From positions 1 through 54,045 of the IMG/VR virus record IMGVR_UViG_3300046008_001100: DNA of 54,045 bases. The stretch is one strand, 5' to 3'. Position 1 is the first letter of the stretch. Each line of letters begins with the position of its first letter. The notes beneath the pieces are model-generated. The model did no database searches. It was not told the origin of the DNA and saw only the letters and a list, made by a program, of their open reading frames with translations. Origin of the DNA: a virus. Below, one piece after another: positions 32,302-39,774 of the stretch. The translations under genes and the position numbers were made by a program.

Positions 32302-33684
32302 TTAATTTGTGTTTGATAATTCGAAAAACCTTTGTTGAATAATTGACTTGTCTACAGGGCTAATACTATTCCCGAATTGTTTATTTTGTTGAGGGGGTGG
32401 AGTATTTTGATTATTTTCATCATCTTCATCCATTTGAGATAAAATTTCAAAGTGGCCAGTAGATGTATTAGCTTTTAAATAGTACGATAATCCGTCTATT
32501 CCATATCTATTTTTCATAATGTGAAATCTTCCTGTTCCATTTACTTTGTCTTCTTTTTTTCTTGATAAAGATATAGCTACGTCAACAATCATCATTTTAT
32601 CATATGATCCTGCTGCTTTATCTCCTTCAATAATATTATCTTTTGCTCCCGCTCTATTTACTTGAGATACACTCCAAATTGGTAAGTTTAATTCTCTAGC
32701 AAGTCCTTTAGTGCTTACATAAATATCATCAATTTCATCTTTTCGTTCACGATTATTCTTTTTAGATCTCAATAGATCAACATAATCTATAATAATAAGA
32801 TCTGGTTTGAAATCTTGATCCATGCATTTTTTAATATGCGCTTCTATTGTAGAGACTGATGCTTTACCTGGTGAATATTCTGCTATTATTATTTGACCTG
32901 TTAAATTTGATATTGCTTCTTCTACTTTAATTTTATGTTTAGTAATATCTTGTACTGAAATTTTTGTAAAGAATGCATCATATCTACGACCTACATAATC
33001 AGAACCTAATTCTAGTGTATAATGTAACACGTTATATCCTAAACTAGCAGCATAACCACCAAGAGCTATTAATGACCATGATTTACCACCACCTGGATTA
33101 CCAAATAATAATCCAAAATCACCATTACCTAATCCACCCTGTAATAAATCATTAATTTCGGGCCATGGTGTAGGTACTATTGTTCTATGATCTTCTCTAT
33201 AACGTGATTCAACATCTTTATTGTATTCATGGCCTACATTTTTGTCTTGACCTGATTTTAAAGCGTTGTCAATTAATGATCTAATTGAATCATAGTCACC
33301 TGCATTTAGAAAATCTACACTTGTTAATAATGCTTTTTTTAATTGTTGATTTTTACAGAAATTTGAAAATTCTTCTTCAACATATTTTAAATCATCATCT
33401 GATGCTTTGTAAGCTTCTCTTAATTGTTCTTTAATTGATAGTTGTAAAACTTCATTATCGATTTTCTTAAGCTCTACTTTTAAAACATCCATAGTAGGAC
33501 ATGTGTGATATTTATTGAAATATTTTAATATTTCTTTAATAATCCATTTATGTGCTTGATTTGTAAAATATTCATCACTTAATACATCTTGTATATTTAG
33601 TAAAAATGCTTTATGTGTAAGTAAGGATGATAGTACTTTGGTTTGAAAACCCATCCCATATTTGTCTAGTGATCCTAATGTCAA
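32302..33684 (-). CDS. DnaB-type replicative helicase (T4 gp41-like)
   Basis: The 460-residue protein has the N-terminal KYGMGFQTKVLSSLLTHKAF and a RecA-like core: GLLFGNPGGGKSWSLIALGG (about 186-205, Walker A), DLIIIDYVDLLRSKKNNRER (Walker B) and WSVSQVNRAGAKDN. Ring helicases of this type unwind the fork for gp43. No ATG lies near the N-terminus; the start is a TTG at 33684, which places MTLGSLDKYG at the usual gp41 position. It has its own promoter at 33714-33743. Confidence 0.9.
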   Translation of the reverse strand: MTLGSLDKYGMGFQTKVLSSLLTHKAFLLNIQDVLSDEYFTNQAHKWIIKEILKYFNKYHTCPTMDVLKVELKKIDNEVLQLSIKEQLREAYKASDDDLKYVEEEFSNFCKNQQLKKALLTSVDFLNAGDYDSIRSLIDNALKSGQDKNVGHEYNKDVESRYREDHRTIVPTPWPEINDLLQGGLGNGDFGLLFGNPGGGKSWSLIALGGYAASLGYNVLHYTLELGSDYVGRRYDAFFTKISVQDITKHKIKVEEAISNLTGQIIIAEYSPGKASVSTIEAHIKKCMDQDFKPDLIIIDYVDLLRSKKNNRERKDEIDDIYVSTKGLARELNLPIWSVSQVNRAGAKDNIIEGDKAAGSYDKMMIVDVAISLSRKKEDKVNGTGRFHIMKNRYGIDGLSYYLKANTSTGHFEILSQMDEDDENNQNTPPPQQNKQFGNSISPVDKSIIQQRFFELSNTN

Positions 33685-33713
33685 AACTTTTATAATTTAA
33701 TTGTTAATACTTT

Positions 33714-33743
33714 AATATACAATCTATTTTTTATATTCCCAAA
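33714..33743 (-). promoter_or_regulatory. Promoter of the helicase-nrdJ unit
   Basis: Minus strand TTTG (33740-33743), a 20-base gap, TATATT (33714-33719). The -33 box lies within the last codons of the GIY-YIG gene, and the leader to the TTG start is about 30 bases. Confidence 0.75.
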
Positions 33744-34374
33744 TATAACCATATATAGATTTTCTTTTTCCGCTACATACTTCTGTAATAGCTGCTCCTG
33801 TTTTTTTATTTAAAAAGATAGCTGCTTCTAAAACAGAATCCCACTCTTTAATAAAATTTTTCTGTTTGTCGTATTGCATAACTTTTTTTCTTCTGTTTTT
33901 ATTTCCTTTTAAAATTTCACTTTGTTTGTCTTTCCATTCTTTAGTTCGTGTTTTACCAATTAAAGATTGACTAATTTTTTCTTTCCATTCATCATTATAC
34001 ATTTTATGTCCTTTTCTATTTTCAGACATACGTTTTTTTGTTTCTTCAGAACGAACTTTACCTTTTTGATATTCAGCTATTTTTAATTTTCCATGTTCTG
34101 TTTGTCCTGAGTTTCCAAATGCTTTATTTGTTTTATTGTAAAATAATGGGTTAGTTTCTGCTTGATAAAAATTTAACCACCATTCTTCTCTTTTCCATAA
34201 CTCTTCTTTTGAATTACACTTTTCCAATATGATTTTTTCGAAGTTATTTTTACCATATTTTATAATAGCTTTTTTTATATAAGTACCACTCCCTAAATAG
34301 TTAGGATTATTATTAATATCTTTACCTATATATTGTTTTCCATTAATTAAATTTTTAGTTAAATATATTACCAT
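33724..34374 (-). CDS. GIY-YIG homing endonuclease with NUMOD domains
   Basis: The N-terminus MVIYLTKNLINGKQYIGKDI has the GIY-YIG-type core (VIYLT...QYIGK), followed by NYLGSGTYIKKAIIKYGKN with the family's catalytic Arg/Lys region. The middle has repeats of SEETKKRMSENRKGHK and EWKDKQSEILKGNK (NUMOD3), and the end VMQYDKQKNFIKEWDSVLEA followed by IYGYIWEYKK (NUMOD1). It is free-standing between the helicase gene and the RNase H gene, and its start codon lies in an imperfect hairpin. Confidence 0.9.
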   Translation of the reverse strand: MVIYLTKNLINGKQYIGKDINNNPNYLGSGTYIKKAIIKYGKNNFEKIILEKCNSKEELWKREEWWLNFYQAETNPLFYNKTNKAFGNSGQTEHGKLKIAEYQKGKVRSEETKKRMSENRKGHKMYNDEWKEKISQSLIGKTRTKEWKDKQSEILKGNKNRRKKVMQYDKQKNFIKEWDSVLEAAIFLNKKTGAAITEVCSGKRKSIYGYIWEYKK

Positions 34375-34398
34375 ATTATTTTATAATAAATATTATGG
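34371..34398 (-). promoter_or_regulatory. Start-codon hairpin with late-like element, second GIY-YIG gene
   Basis: On the minus strand CCATAATATTT pairs with AAATAATATGG with one A-A mismatch and a six-base loop ATTATA. The second arm holds the ATG. AATATTTAT, part of the late element, is inside the first arm. Confidence 0.5.
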
Positions 34399-34411
34399 AA
34401 TGAATTAAGGG

Positions 34412-35458
34412 TCATATCTTTTTAGCGAAACCGTTTAGTGTTTGATATGTAGTGTTAAGTACATATTCTGTGTTTTTAATCATATGACTTAATCCATCTT
34501 CATTATAAAGACGCATAAAATCGTTAACTTTTAGTGGTGACAACGGTTCAATCACAACCTCGTTAATATAATCTTTTTCTATATCATCCATTAGTGGATT
34601 GTGTAAGTCCATAATTACATAATTATTTTCTAATTTGTCAATTTCATCAACAACCCTCGCATAAACAATATGTTCTTTAAACTTAGCACATGAAATATCA
34701 TAGATGTCTTGTAATGTACAAGGACGTTCTGCTAATTCAGGAAACTTTTTTAATAGTCCTTTTTCACCTAATCCTTTTATACCTTCTACTTTATCTGATT
34801 TATCTCCTAACAATGTTTTATATAATATAAAATTTTCTGTTAAGACTCCAAAGCTCTGTTTAACTAAATTTTTAGTATAAAAATCTTTTTCTGTAGGTCT
34901 ATATACTGTAATTTTATCCGTTATAAGTTGAATAAAATCTTTATCATTAGATACTATGAAAACCTGAGAATTATACTTATTAGACATTATATTGCTTAAA
35001 TAGGCGATAACATCATCGGCTTCTACCTTATCTAGACTTATAGTTTTAACAGGTAAACATTTTAAATAATGTATTAATCTTACTATTTGGTCTATTTTAG
35101 CATCGTGTTCTTCTTCTAGCGATTCAAATGAATCCCAATTTGTAATTCTAACTAAATTACGTCCTGATTTGTATTCAGGTAATAAGTTCTTCCGATTTAC
35201 GGAAGAACCTACCCCATCAAATACAACGTACACAGACGTTGGTTTAATTGTACCAATTAAGGAATTCAATGAACGAATAAAACCACCCAAACCACCAACA
35301 TGAACACCTGCTTGGTTAGTAAAATTCATCATTGCAAAATTTCTAAAAAATAGATTTAAACCATCTATTAATAATACTCTTTCATAAGGATTAGTTTCTA
35401 CTGATTGTTCAGGTTCAGGAGTGTCGTTTAGTAATTTTAATAACTCGTTCTTATTCAT
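34412..35458 (-). CDS. 5'-3' exonuclease / RNase H (flap endonuclease family)
   Basis: 348 residues. VLLIDGLNLFFRNFAMM (about 27-43), VYVVFDGVGSSVNRKNLLP (about 78-96), LDKVEADDVIAYL (about 143-155) and VIVSNDKDF-type FIVSNDKDFIQLI supply the acidic cluster for two metals. GDKSDKVEGIKGLGEKGLLK is the helix-hairpin-helix that holds duplex DNA. The family removes Okazaki primers, as T4 RNase H does. It is two bases from the UvsX stop, so it is part of the gp32-uvsX unit. Confidence 0.92.
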   Translation of the reverse strand: MNKNELLKLLNDTPEPEQSVETNPYERVLLIDGLNLFFRNFAMMNFTNQAGVHVGGLGGFIRSLNSLIGTIKPTSVYVVFDGVGSSVNRKNLLPEYKSGRNLVRITNWDSFESLEEEHDAKIDQIVRLIHYLKCLPVKTISLDKVEADDVIAYLSNIMSNKYNSQVFIVSNDKDFIQLITDKITVYRPTEKDFYTKNLVKQSFGVLTENFILYKTLLGDKSDKVEGIKGLGEKGLLKKFPELAERPCTLQDIYDISCAKFKEHIVYARVVDEIDKLENNYVIMDLHNPLMDDIEKDYINEVVIEPLSPLKVNDFMRLYNEDGLSHMIKNTEYVLNTTYQTLNGFAKKI

Positions 35459-35459
35459 A

Positions 35460-36557
35460 TTATTCGGCTTCTAGGTTTTCTAATAATTCAGTGATATCGG
35501 CTTTTTCTTCCCATTCACTATTATCTTCAGTAATCCCATATTCGCCTTCACCAAGTATACTAATCCACTCATTAGCGTGTTCTTTTTTATACTTATTAAT
35601 AATATTAGTATCATCTTTGATAAAACCATGAACTGTACTTACAATAGTACCTGTTGTTGTAATACCATTAATGTGGTTTTTATCACAAGCAATTTTAGTA
35701 CGTAAAGCAAATTCAACTTTTTTCTTATCTTTAGTAGCATTTAATTTAGATGTACCAGCGTTTGTGATATTACCAAATGTTAATACTAATGAAGCATCAT
35801 AATAGAACGTGTCACCACCTTTGTTAGTCATTTTTGGACGAGCCATAGGACCTTCTGCTGGTGCAACACCTGTTTTGTTTACAATGAACAATGAATTTGT
35901 GTATTGGTAGGTTTCTTTTCTAGACATTACAATTTGTTGGTTAATAAAATTACCAAATTGTGTTGCTATTGCACCTGCGTTCCACATTGGATTGTTTTTA
36001 CCTTGATCTAAACTCATTTGGCAAGGAATTGATCCTACTGAATCCCAAATAAATAATAAATCGTAAGGTAAATTACCTTTCTTTTGTTCGTTGATTAGAT
36101 CAATAATAAAAGCAGCAATATCTTCAATTGAATTCAATGTACTTCTATCACGATAAATAAAGAAACCGTTGTGATCTACAATCTCTCCGGTTGATTCGTC
36201 AACAACGTCTTCCATCTCGAATCCCATTGTTTTCCAATGCTTCCAATCATGCTTCATCTCAGTAATAATAAGCACCGGTAAAACGCCCATTTTCTGGGCG
36301 TTTACCGCTACTTCGATTGCTGTTGTTGATTTACCAGTATTACTTTTACCTCTAACCATTGAAATATGGCCTAAGGGAATACCGGGAATTGATAAAGCTT
36401 CTTGTAAGGCAGTGGAAAAAGGAACCCATCGTTGTTCTTTAAACTTAACGTTGCCGTTAAGCATTTTTTTCTCCTTGAATGAATCAAGATTGAAATTGGC
36501 TTTAATCTCTTGGGAGACGGCGGCCGTTAGCGATTCGCTTCTTTTTACTTTTGCCAT
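35460..36557 (-). CDS. RecA-like recombinase (T4 UvsX-like)
   Basis: 365 residues. Walker A is MVRGKSNTGKSTTAIEVAVN (about 62-81), Walker B-like LLFIWDSVGSIPC, and the L1/L2 DNA-binding region runs through GAIATQFGNFINQQI and ARPKMTNKGGDTFYYDASLV. It ends in an acidic tail (ADITELLENLEAE), as UvsX proteins do. It would drive recombination-dependent replication together with gp32, encoded immediately upstream. Confidence 0.94.
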   Translation of the reverse strand: MAKVKRSESLTAAVSQEIKANFNLDSFKEKKMLNGNVKFKEQRWVPFSTALQEALSIPGIPLGHISMVRGKSNTGKSTTAIEVAVNAQKMGVLPVLIITEMKHDWKHWKTMGFEMEDVVDESTGEIVDHNGFFIYRDRSTLNSIEDIAAFIIDLINEQKKGNLPYDLLFIWDSVGSIPCQMSLDQGKNNPMWNAGAIATQFGNFINQQIVMSRKETYQYTNSLFIVNKTGVAPAEGPMARPKMTNKGGDTFYYDASLVLTFGNITNAGTSKLNATKDKKKVEFALRTKIACDKNHINGITTTGTIVSTVHGFIKDDTNIINKYKKEHANEWISILGEGEYGITEDNSEWEEKADITELLENLEAE

Positions 36558-36574
36558 AACTTTTTTAATTTTAA

Positions 36575-37426
36575 TTAGAATGGAAGATCGTCTGAACTAT
36601 CTTCATCATCGAATAATGAATCAAATTTTTCTGCTTTTGATGTTGCTTTAGAAGCTACTGGTTGTTTTGTAGCATAATTTTTAGCTGGTGCTACTGGTGC
36701 AGTTTCTACTTCTTCTACTTCTTCTTCAGCGATAATTTCTTCTTCATTTTCTTCTGGTGTTAACCATGTTTGTAAGGTGTTTTTCAAAGTCTCATAATCC
36801 ATTTTACGTTGAATCTCTAAAATAGAAGGTTGTTCAGTTAAAAATGTTTGAATTTGAGCTGCATCTTTACTTACAGGAGATGTTTTAGGTTTAATTCTAA
36901 TTGATGATTTTAGACCTTGACGTCCACCTACATCACCTTTAACTACATCGACTGTAAAGTCTCTGCCTTCGTTGATGTCTGTGTAATCACCATAATCTTC
37001 ATCTTCAGCAATTCCTAATAACTGCATGTAGATTTCTTTTCCGAATTCCCAAAGTCTAACGCCTTGTTCTTCTTCACCACGCACAACTACTGGTGCGAAA
37101 ATTCTCATTTTAGGGTCTAGTTTTTTAGCTAATACCCAATTTTCTTTGTCATTTGTAGTGCGCAATTTTGTTGCGAATTCTACGATTGGGTCTTTTTCAC
37201 CCCAGTTGGTTAGAGCGTAAATCGGAAATTTAGAGATTCCATAGTGAACAAAAACCTCTTGAAAAGGGTTTGTTGGGCTGTTCTTTGAAGGAACAATACG
37301 AATTTGGTACTTTCCTTCTTGTTTTGGTTTCCAGTAAACTTTTGTGTAATCGATTTTTTCTTTCTTGCTTGTGTTCTGATTAGACTGTAAAGCATTCAGT
37401 CGTTGTTTAATTGCATCTATATTCAT
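36575..37426 (-). CDS. Single-stranded DNA-binding protein (T4 gp32-like)
   Basis: 283 residues with the gp32 layout: a basic N-terminal domain (IDAIKQRLNALQSNQN) for cooperativity, then an OB-fold core KVYWKPKQEGKYQIRIVPSK and VFVHYGISKFPIYALTNWGE, and a long acidic C-terminus ending LFDDEDSSDDLPF, which recruits replication partners. T4 gp32 has a zinc site in the core; I see no cysteine cluster here, so the core appears zinc-free. It is first in its unit. Confidence 0.9.
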   Translation of the reverse strand: MNIDAIKQRLNALQSNQNTSKKEKIDYTKVYWKPKQEGKYQIRIVPSKNSPTNPFQEVFVHYGISKFPIYALTNWGEKDPIVEFATKLRTTNDKENWVLAKKLDPKMRIFAPVVVRGEEEQGVRLWEFGKEIYMQLLGIAEDEDYGDYTDINEGRDFTVDVVKGDVGGRQGLKSSIRIKPKTSPVSKDAAQIQTFLTEQPSILEIQRKMDYETLKNTLQTWLTPEENEEEIIAEEEVEEVETAPVAPAKNYATKQPVASKATSKAEKFDSLFDDEDSSDDLPF

Positions 37427-37451
37427 AAATCTATATTTGTTTAATGTGGGA

Positions 37452-37481
37452 AATATAAGAACTTAAGTTTGAGACACCAAA
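37452..37481 (-). promoter_or_regulatory. Promoter of the gp32-uvsX-RNase H unit
   Basis: Minus strand TTTG (37478-37481), a 20-base gap, TATATT (37452-37457). An inverted repeat, AGTTTG and CAAACT with a six-base loop (37466-37483), covers the -33 box and half the spacer and may be an operator. Confidence 0.74.
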
Positions 37482-37516
37482 CTATAGTGTAATTTTTATA
37501 AGGAATTAATAACCTT

Positions 37517-37966
37517 TTATTTTACTAAAGCATCAAAATATTTATTGATACTTTCAATATCTTCATTAGACAATACATCCATTCTTTGACCAACATTATT
37601 AAAAGGATCAATTTCATTAGGAGCATTATTCCATAAATCATAATCTCCTATATTTTTAACAAACATAGTAAATTCTTCTGGTGACATTTTTCTAATTTTA
37701 GCTGATACAAAATCTGTTTTTATATCATCCACTTGTTCTGAATCATCTTGGTTTAATACTTCAAGATCATTTTTTACAAATTCAGCAAATGATTTGTATT
37801 GTTTAGCTTTTTTAGCTAAATCTTCATATTCACCTGCTAAATCTTCACCTCCAATATCCATAAGAATATCATAATACATTTTTAAATCACCTTCGTTTAT
37901 GTTTTCTTTTAATAAACGACCTTCGGTAATAAATTGTCTTAGGTCAAAGTTATCTGCTGGCTTCAT
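37517..37966 (-). CDS. Late protein with the shared N-terminal DNFD motif, about 149 residues
   Basis: Function unknown. Starting at the ATG at 37966, the N-terminus MKPADNFDLRQFITEGRLLK aligns without gaps with the genes at 17432 and 20698. ITE-G fits the T4 prohead protease consensus of I or L, any residue, E, then G or A. The rest is acidic and probably helical (YEDLAKKAKQYKSFAEFVKN). An upstream ATG at 37978 adds MYNH; the shorter form matches its relatives. TATAATCAC before the ATG is a weak late-like element. Confidence 0.7.
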   Translation of the reverse strand: MKPADNFDLRQFITEGRLLKENINEGDLKMYYDILMDIGGEDLAGEYEDLAKKAKQYKSFAEFVKNDLEVLNQDDSEQVDDIKTDFVSAKIRKMSPEEFTMFVKNIGDYDLWNNAPNEIDPFNNVGQRMDVLSNEDIESINKYFDALVK

Positions 37967-37981
37967 GTGATTATACATATG

Positions 37982-38422
37982 TTAAAGATCAATAATCTTA
38001 TAAACTTTTGTATTAAGTTGTTTTAACTCGTTATGATTTGTTAATAAAATACAATTTTTATAATGCTGCCAATTTACTCTAAAACTAGGATCAACAACCC
38101 CACCATTTAATTTTTTAATTAAATCATTTAAAGCATTTATTGTATATAAAGTATTGGATTCTTTTTTACGATGAACTAAAATAGTATTTTGAGGAATACC
38201 ATCAGTATTAGTTTGCTCAATATTATATGTTACAACATATTCGTCAGTACTTTTAACATAAAGTACAAACATTTTATTATACATAATTGTATACGTCGAA
38301 GACAAACTAACAATTAGTTTATCTAATTCATTAGGTCCAGTAAAGGTCGCAAACAATTTATTATTTAACATGTTGGAATCTATATAAGTATCAAAGTCAT
38401 ATCGACTATCTACGTTATACAT
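37982..38422 (-). CDS. Conserved-looking phage protein of unknown function, about 146 residues
   Basis: No family is recognised. It has LFATFTGPNELDKLIVSLSS, then a two-stranded part with MFVLYVKSTDEYVVTYNIEQ, and TILVHRKKESNTLYTINALN. The ending NHNELKQLNTKVYKIIDL is a strand-helix. An ATG at 38458 gives 158 residues with a 35-base overlap; the ATG at 38422 (MYNVDSRYDF) follows the polymerase stop by one base and seems the better start. Its coupling with the family A polymerase gene suggests a link to DNA metabolism. Confidence 0.65.
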   Translation of the reverse strand: MYNVDSRYDFDTYIDSNMLNNKLFATFTGPNELDKLIVSLSSTYTIMYNKMFVLYVKSTDEYVVTYNIEQTNTDGIPQNTILVHRKKESNTLYTINALNDLIKKLNGGVVDPSFRVNWQHYKNCILLTNHNELKQLNTKVYKIIDL

Positions 38423-38423
38423 A

Positions 38424-39704
38424 TCATCTGGTCTGCTCAAAGTCATAATCTGTCCCATATTTGGTTTTTATTTGTAATTTATATTTTTTAAATATTTCTC
38501 TCAATTCATCTTCAATCCCCTCATCTCCTATATCAAATAAAAACGAATCATAAGTATATAGTACTATTTTAGTTTGTTTACCTCTTAACAATTTATGAAT
38601 ATCCATTAGAATATAAGTGTTAACCGCTGATTCTACATTCTGTAAAATATAGTTAAACAATTTCTGCGGATTCATGTTTTCTAACCTCTCCGTTTCAAAT
38701 ATATAACCTGAAATCGGTACTTTATATTTACCATTTGTTTCAAATTCGTTCCACGCTTTGTTAATAAACGCTTTCACCATTTGAAAATACTCTAAATGCT
38801 CGTATTGTTTGTAAATACCGCCATATAGTTGTCTAAACGTAATTTGCTTGGATTCCTCATAACTTACCCCGTACATTTCAGCAAATGCACTATGTACGTC
38901 TAAACCTTGAAAATCATAACCAATTAACCTAGCCGCTAGATGTGGGTGGTAAGCAGAAATATCAATTTCCACAAACTTATTGTTTGGAATGAATGAGGAT
39001 CTTACTCCGCTATCTTTATTTAATGCGGCAAAATTAATACCATTAAAGGAATTACTTGGTCTACGAGTAGTGGTAGATAAGTTGTATTGCGTGTAAATTC
39101 TATTGTCGTATATAGAATAAAAATCTTTAGTCGGGTGATAACTTTCATTGAATTTGTCTTTGTTTATTTGTATTCCGTTTCTCTCAATTCCAAAAAACGC
39201 TAGTATTACTTTTTCGTTATAAAATGAATAATATTCGGGTAACGGTTGAGATAAAACTTTTTTTACTTGCTCATAAATATGTTCACATTTTTCATAATGC
39301 TTAGAAACAGGTATTATTCTATTAAGTTTTGGGTAATCCGTATTTTGAAAATGTATGTGTGCTTGTGTGTCGCTTTGTATATACGTAGGATTAAGTGGGG
39401 ACAGGCAGCATATGTTTTTAAATGGAAAATAGTATAGTGCCGACTTTTTATCACGTACCCATACTTTATCTATTTTGTGTATAAACGCGTATATAGTTGT
39501 CTTATTAATGCTAAATGTTTCACTATGGTCAACGCATAACATATAAGCTTTAGTGTTATTAAACGGTTTTATATATACTAAAGATATGTCGTTAATGGCA
39601 GGGTGGATATTATCGTTAAAAGGAATTATTTCAACAAATGCTTCTTTTATAGGATTTTGAATAAAATATCCTAATTGCTCTTCATTTTCTAATAACCAAA
39701 ACAT
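38424..39704 (-). CDS. Family A DNA polymerase-like protein
   Basis: 426 residues. The C-terminal two thirds follow pol I: YNLSTTTRRPSNSFNGINFA (207-226, cf. T-G-R-L-S-S), motif A FVEIDISAYHPHLAARL (244-260, Asp248), motif B SKQITFRQLYGGI (285-297), ILQNVESAVNTYI (353-365) and motif C VLYTYDSFLFDI (381-392), where the usual HDE reads YDS with Asp386. The first 160 residues resemble a worn-down exonuclease domain without its acidic motifs. The phage also has a complete family B polymerase, so this may be a repair or accessory enzyme. Confidence 0.8.
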   Translation of the reverse strand: MFWLLENEEQLGYFIQNPIKEAFVEIIPFNDNIHPAINDISLVYIKPFNNTKAYMLCVDHSETFSINKTTIYAFIHKIDKVWVRDKKSALYYFPFKNICCLSPLNPTYIQSDTQAHIHFQNTDYPKLNRIIPVSKHYEKCEHIYEQVKKVLSQPLPEYYSFYNEKVILAFFGIERNGIQINKDKFNESYHPTKDFYSIYDNRIYTQYNLSTTTRRPSNSFNGINFAALNKDSGVRSSFIPNNKFVEIDISAYHPHLAARLIGYDFQGLDVHSAFAEMYGVSYEESKQITFRQLYGGIYKQYEHLEYFQMVKAFINKAWNEFETNGKYKVPISGYIFETERLENMNPQKLFNYILQNVESAVNTYILMDIHKLLRGKQTKIVLYTYDSFLFDIGDEGIEDELREIFKKYKLQIKTKYGTDYDFEQTR

Positions 39705-39718
39705 AACCTTTTGATATA

Positions 39719-39747
39719 AACATACAAAAAAAGGCTTGGTTTCCCAA
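39719..39747 (-). promoter_or_regulatory. Promoter of the family A polymerase gene, fused to a terminator
   Basis: Minus strand TTG (39745-39747) in the hairpin stem, a 20-base gap, then TATGTT (39719-39724), here with one change in the -7 box. Confidence 0.68.
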
Positions 39748-39752
39748 GCCTT
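39725..39752 (-). terminator. Rho-independent terminator after the 772-residue gene
   Basis: Nine-pair stem AAGGCTTGG/CCAAGCCTT, loop GAAA-like, then seven T on the minus strand, 23 bases past the stop at 39775. It separates the virion block from the replication block. Confidence 0.9.
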
Positions 39753-39774
39753 AATATATTAAATTTTATAAATT

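Noticed and set aside
35186-35208. Nine-pair inverted repeat GTTCTTCCG/CGGAAGAAC in the RNase H gene
   Set aside because: It is a striking stem, but it is within coding sequence near residues 86-92, lacks a T-run and I see no reason to assign it a function.
36284-36300. Hairpin CGCCCA/TGGGCG in the uvsX gene
   Set aside because: It is inside a conserved coding region (K-M-G-V) and has no T-run, so it is not a terminator.
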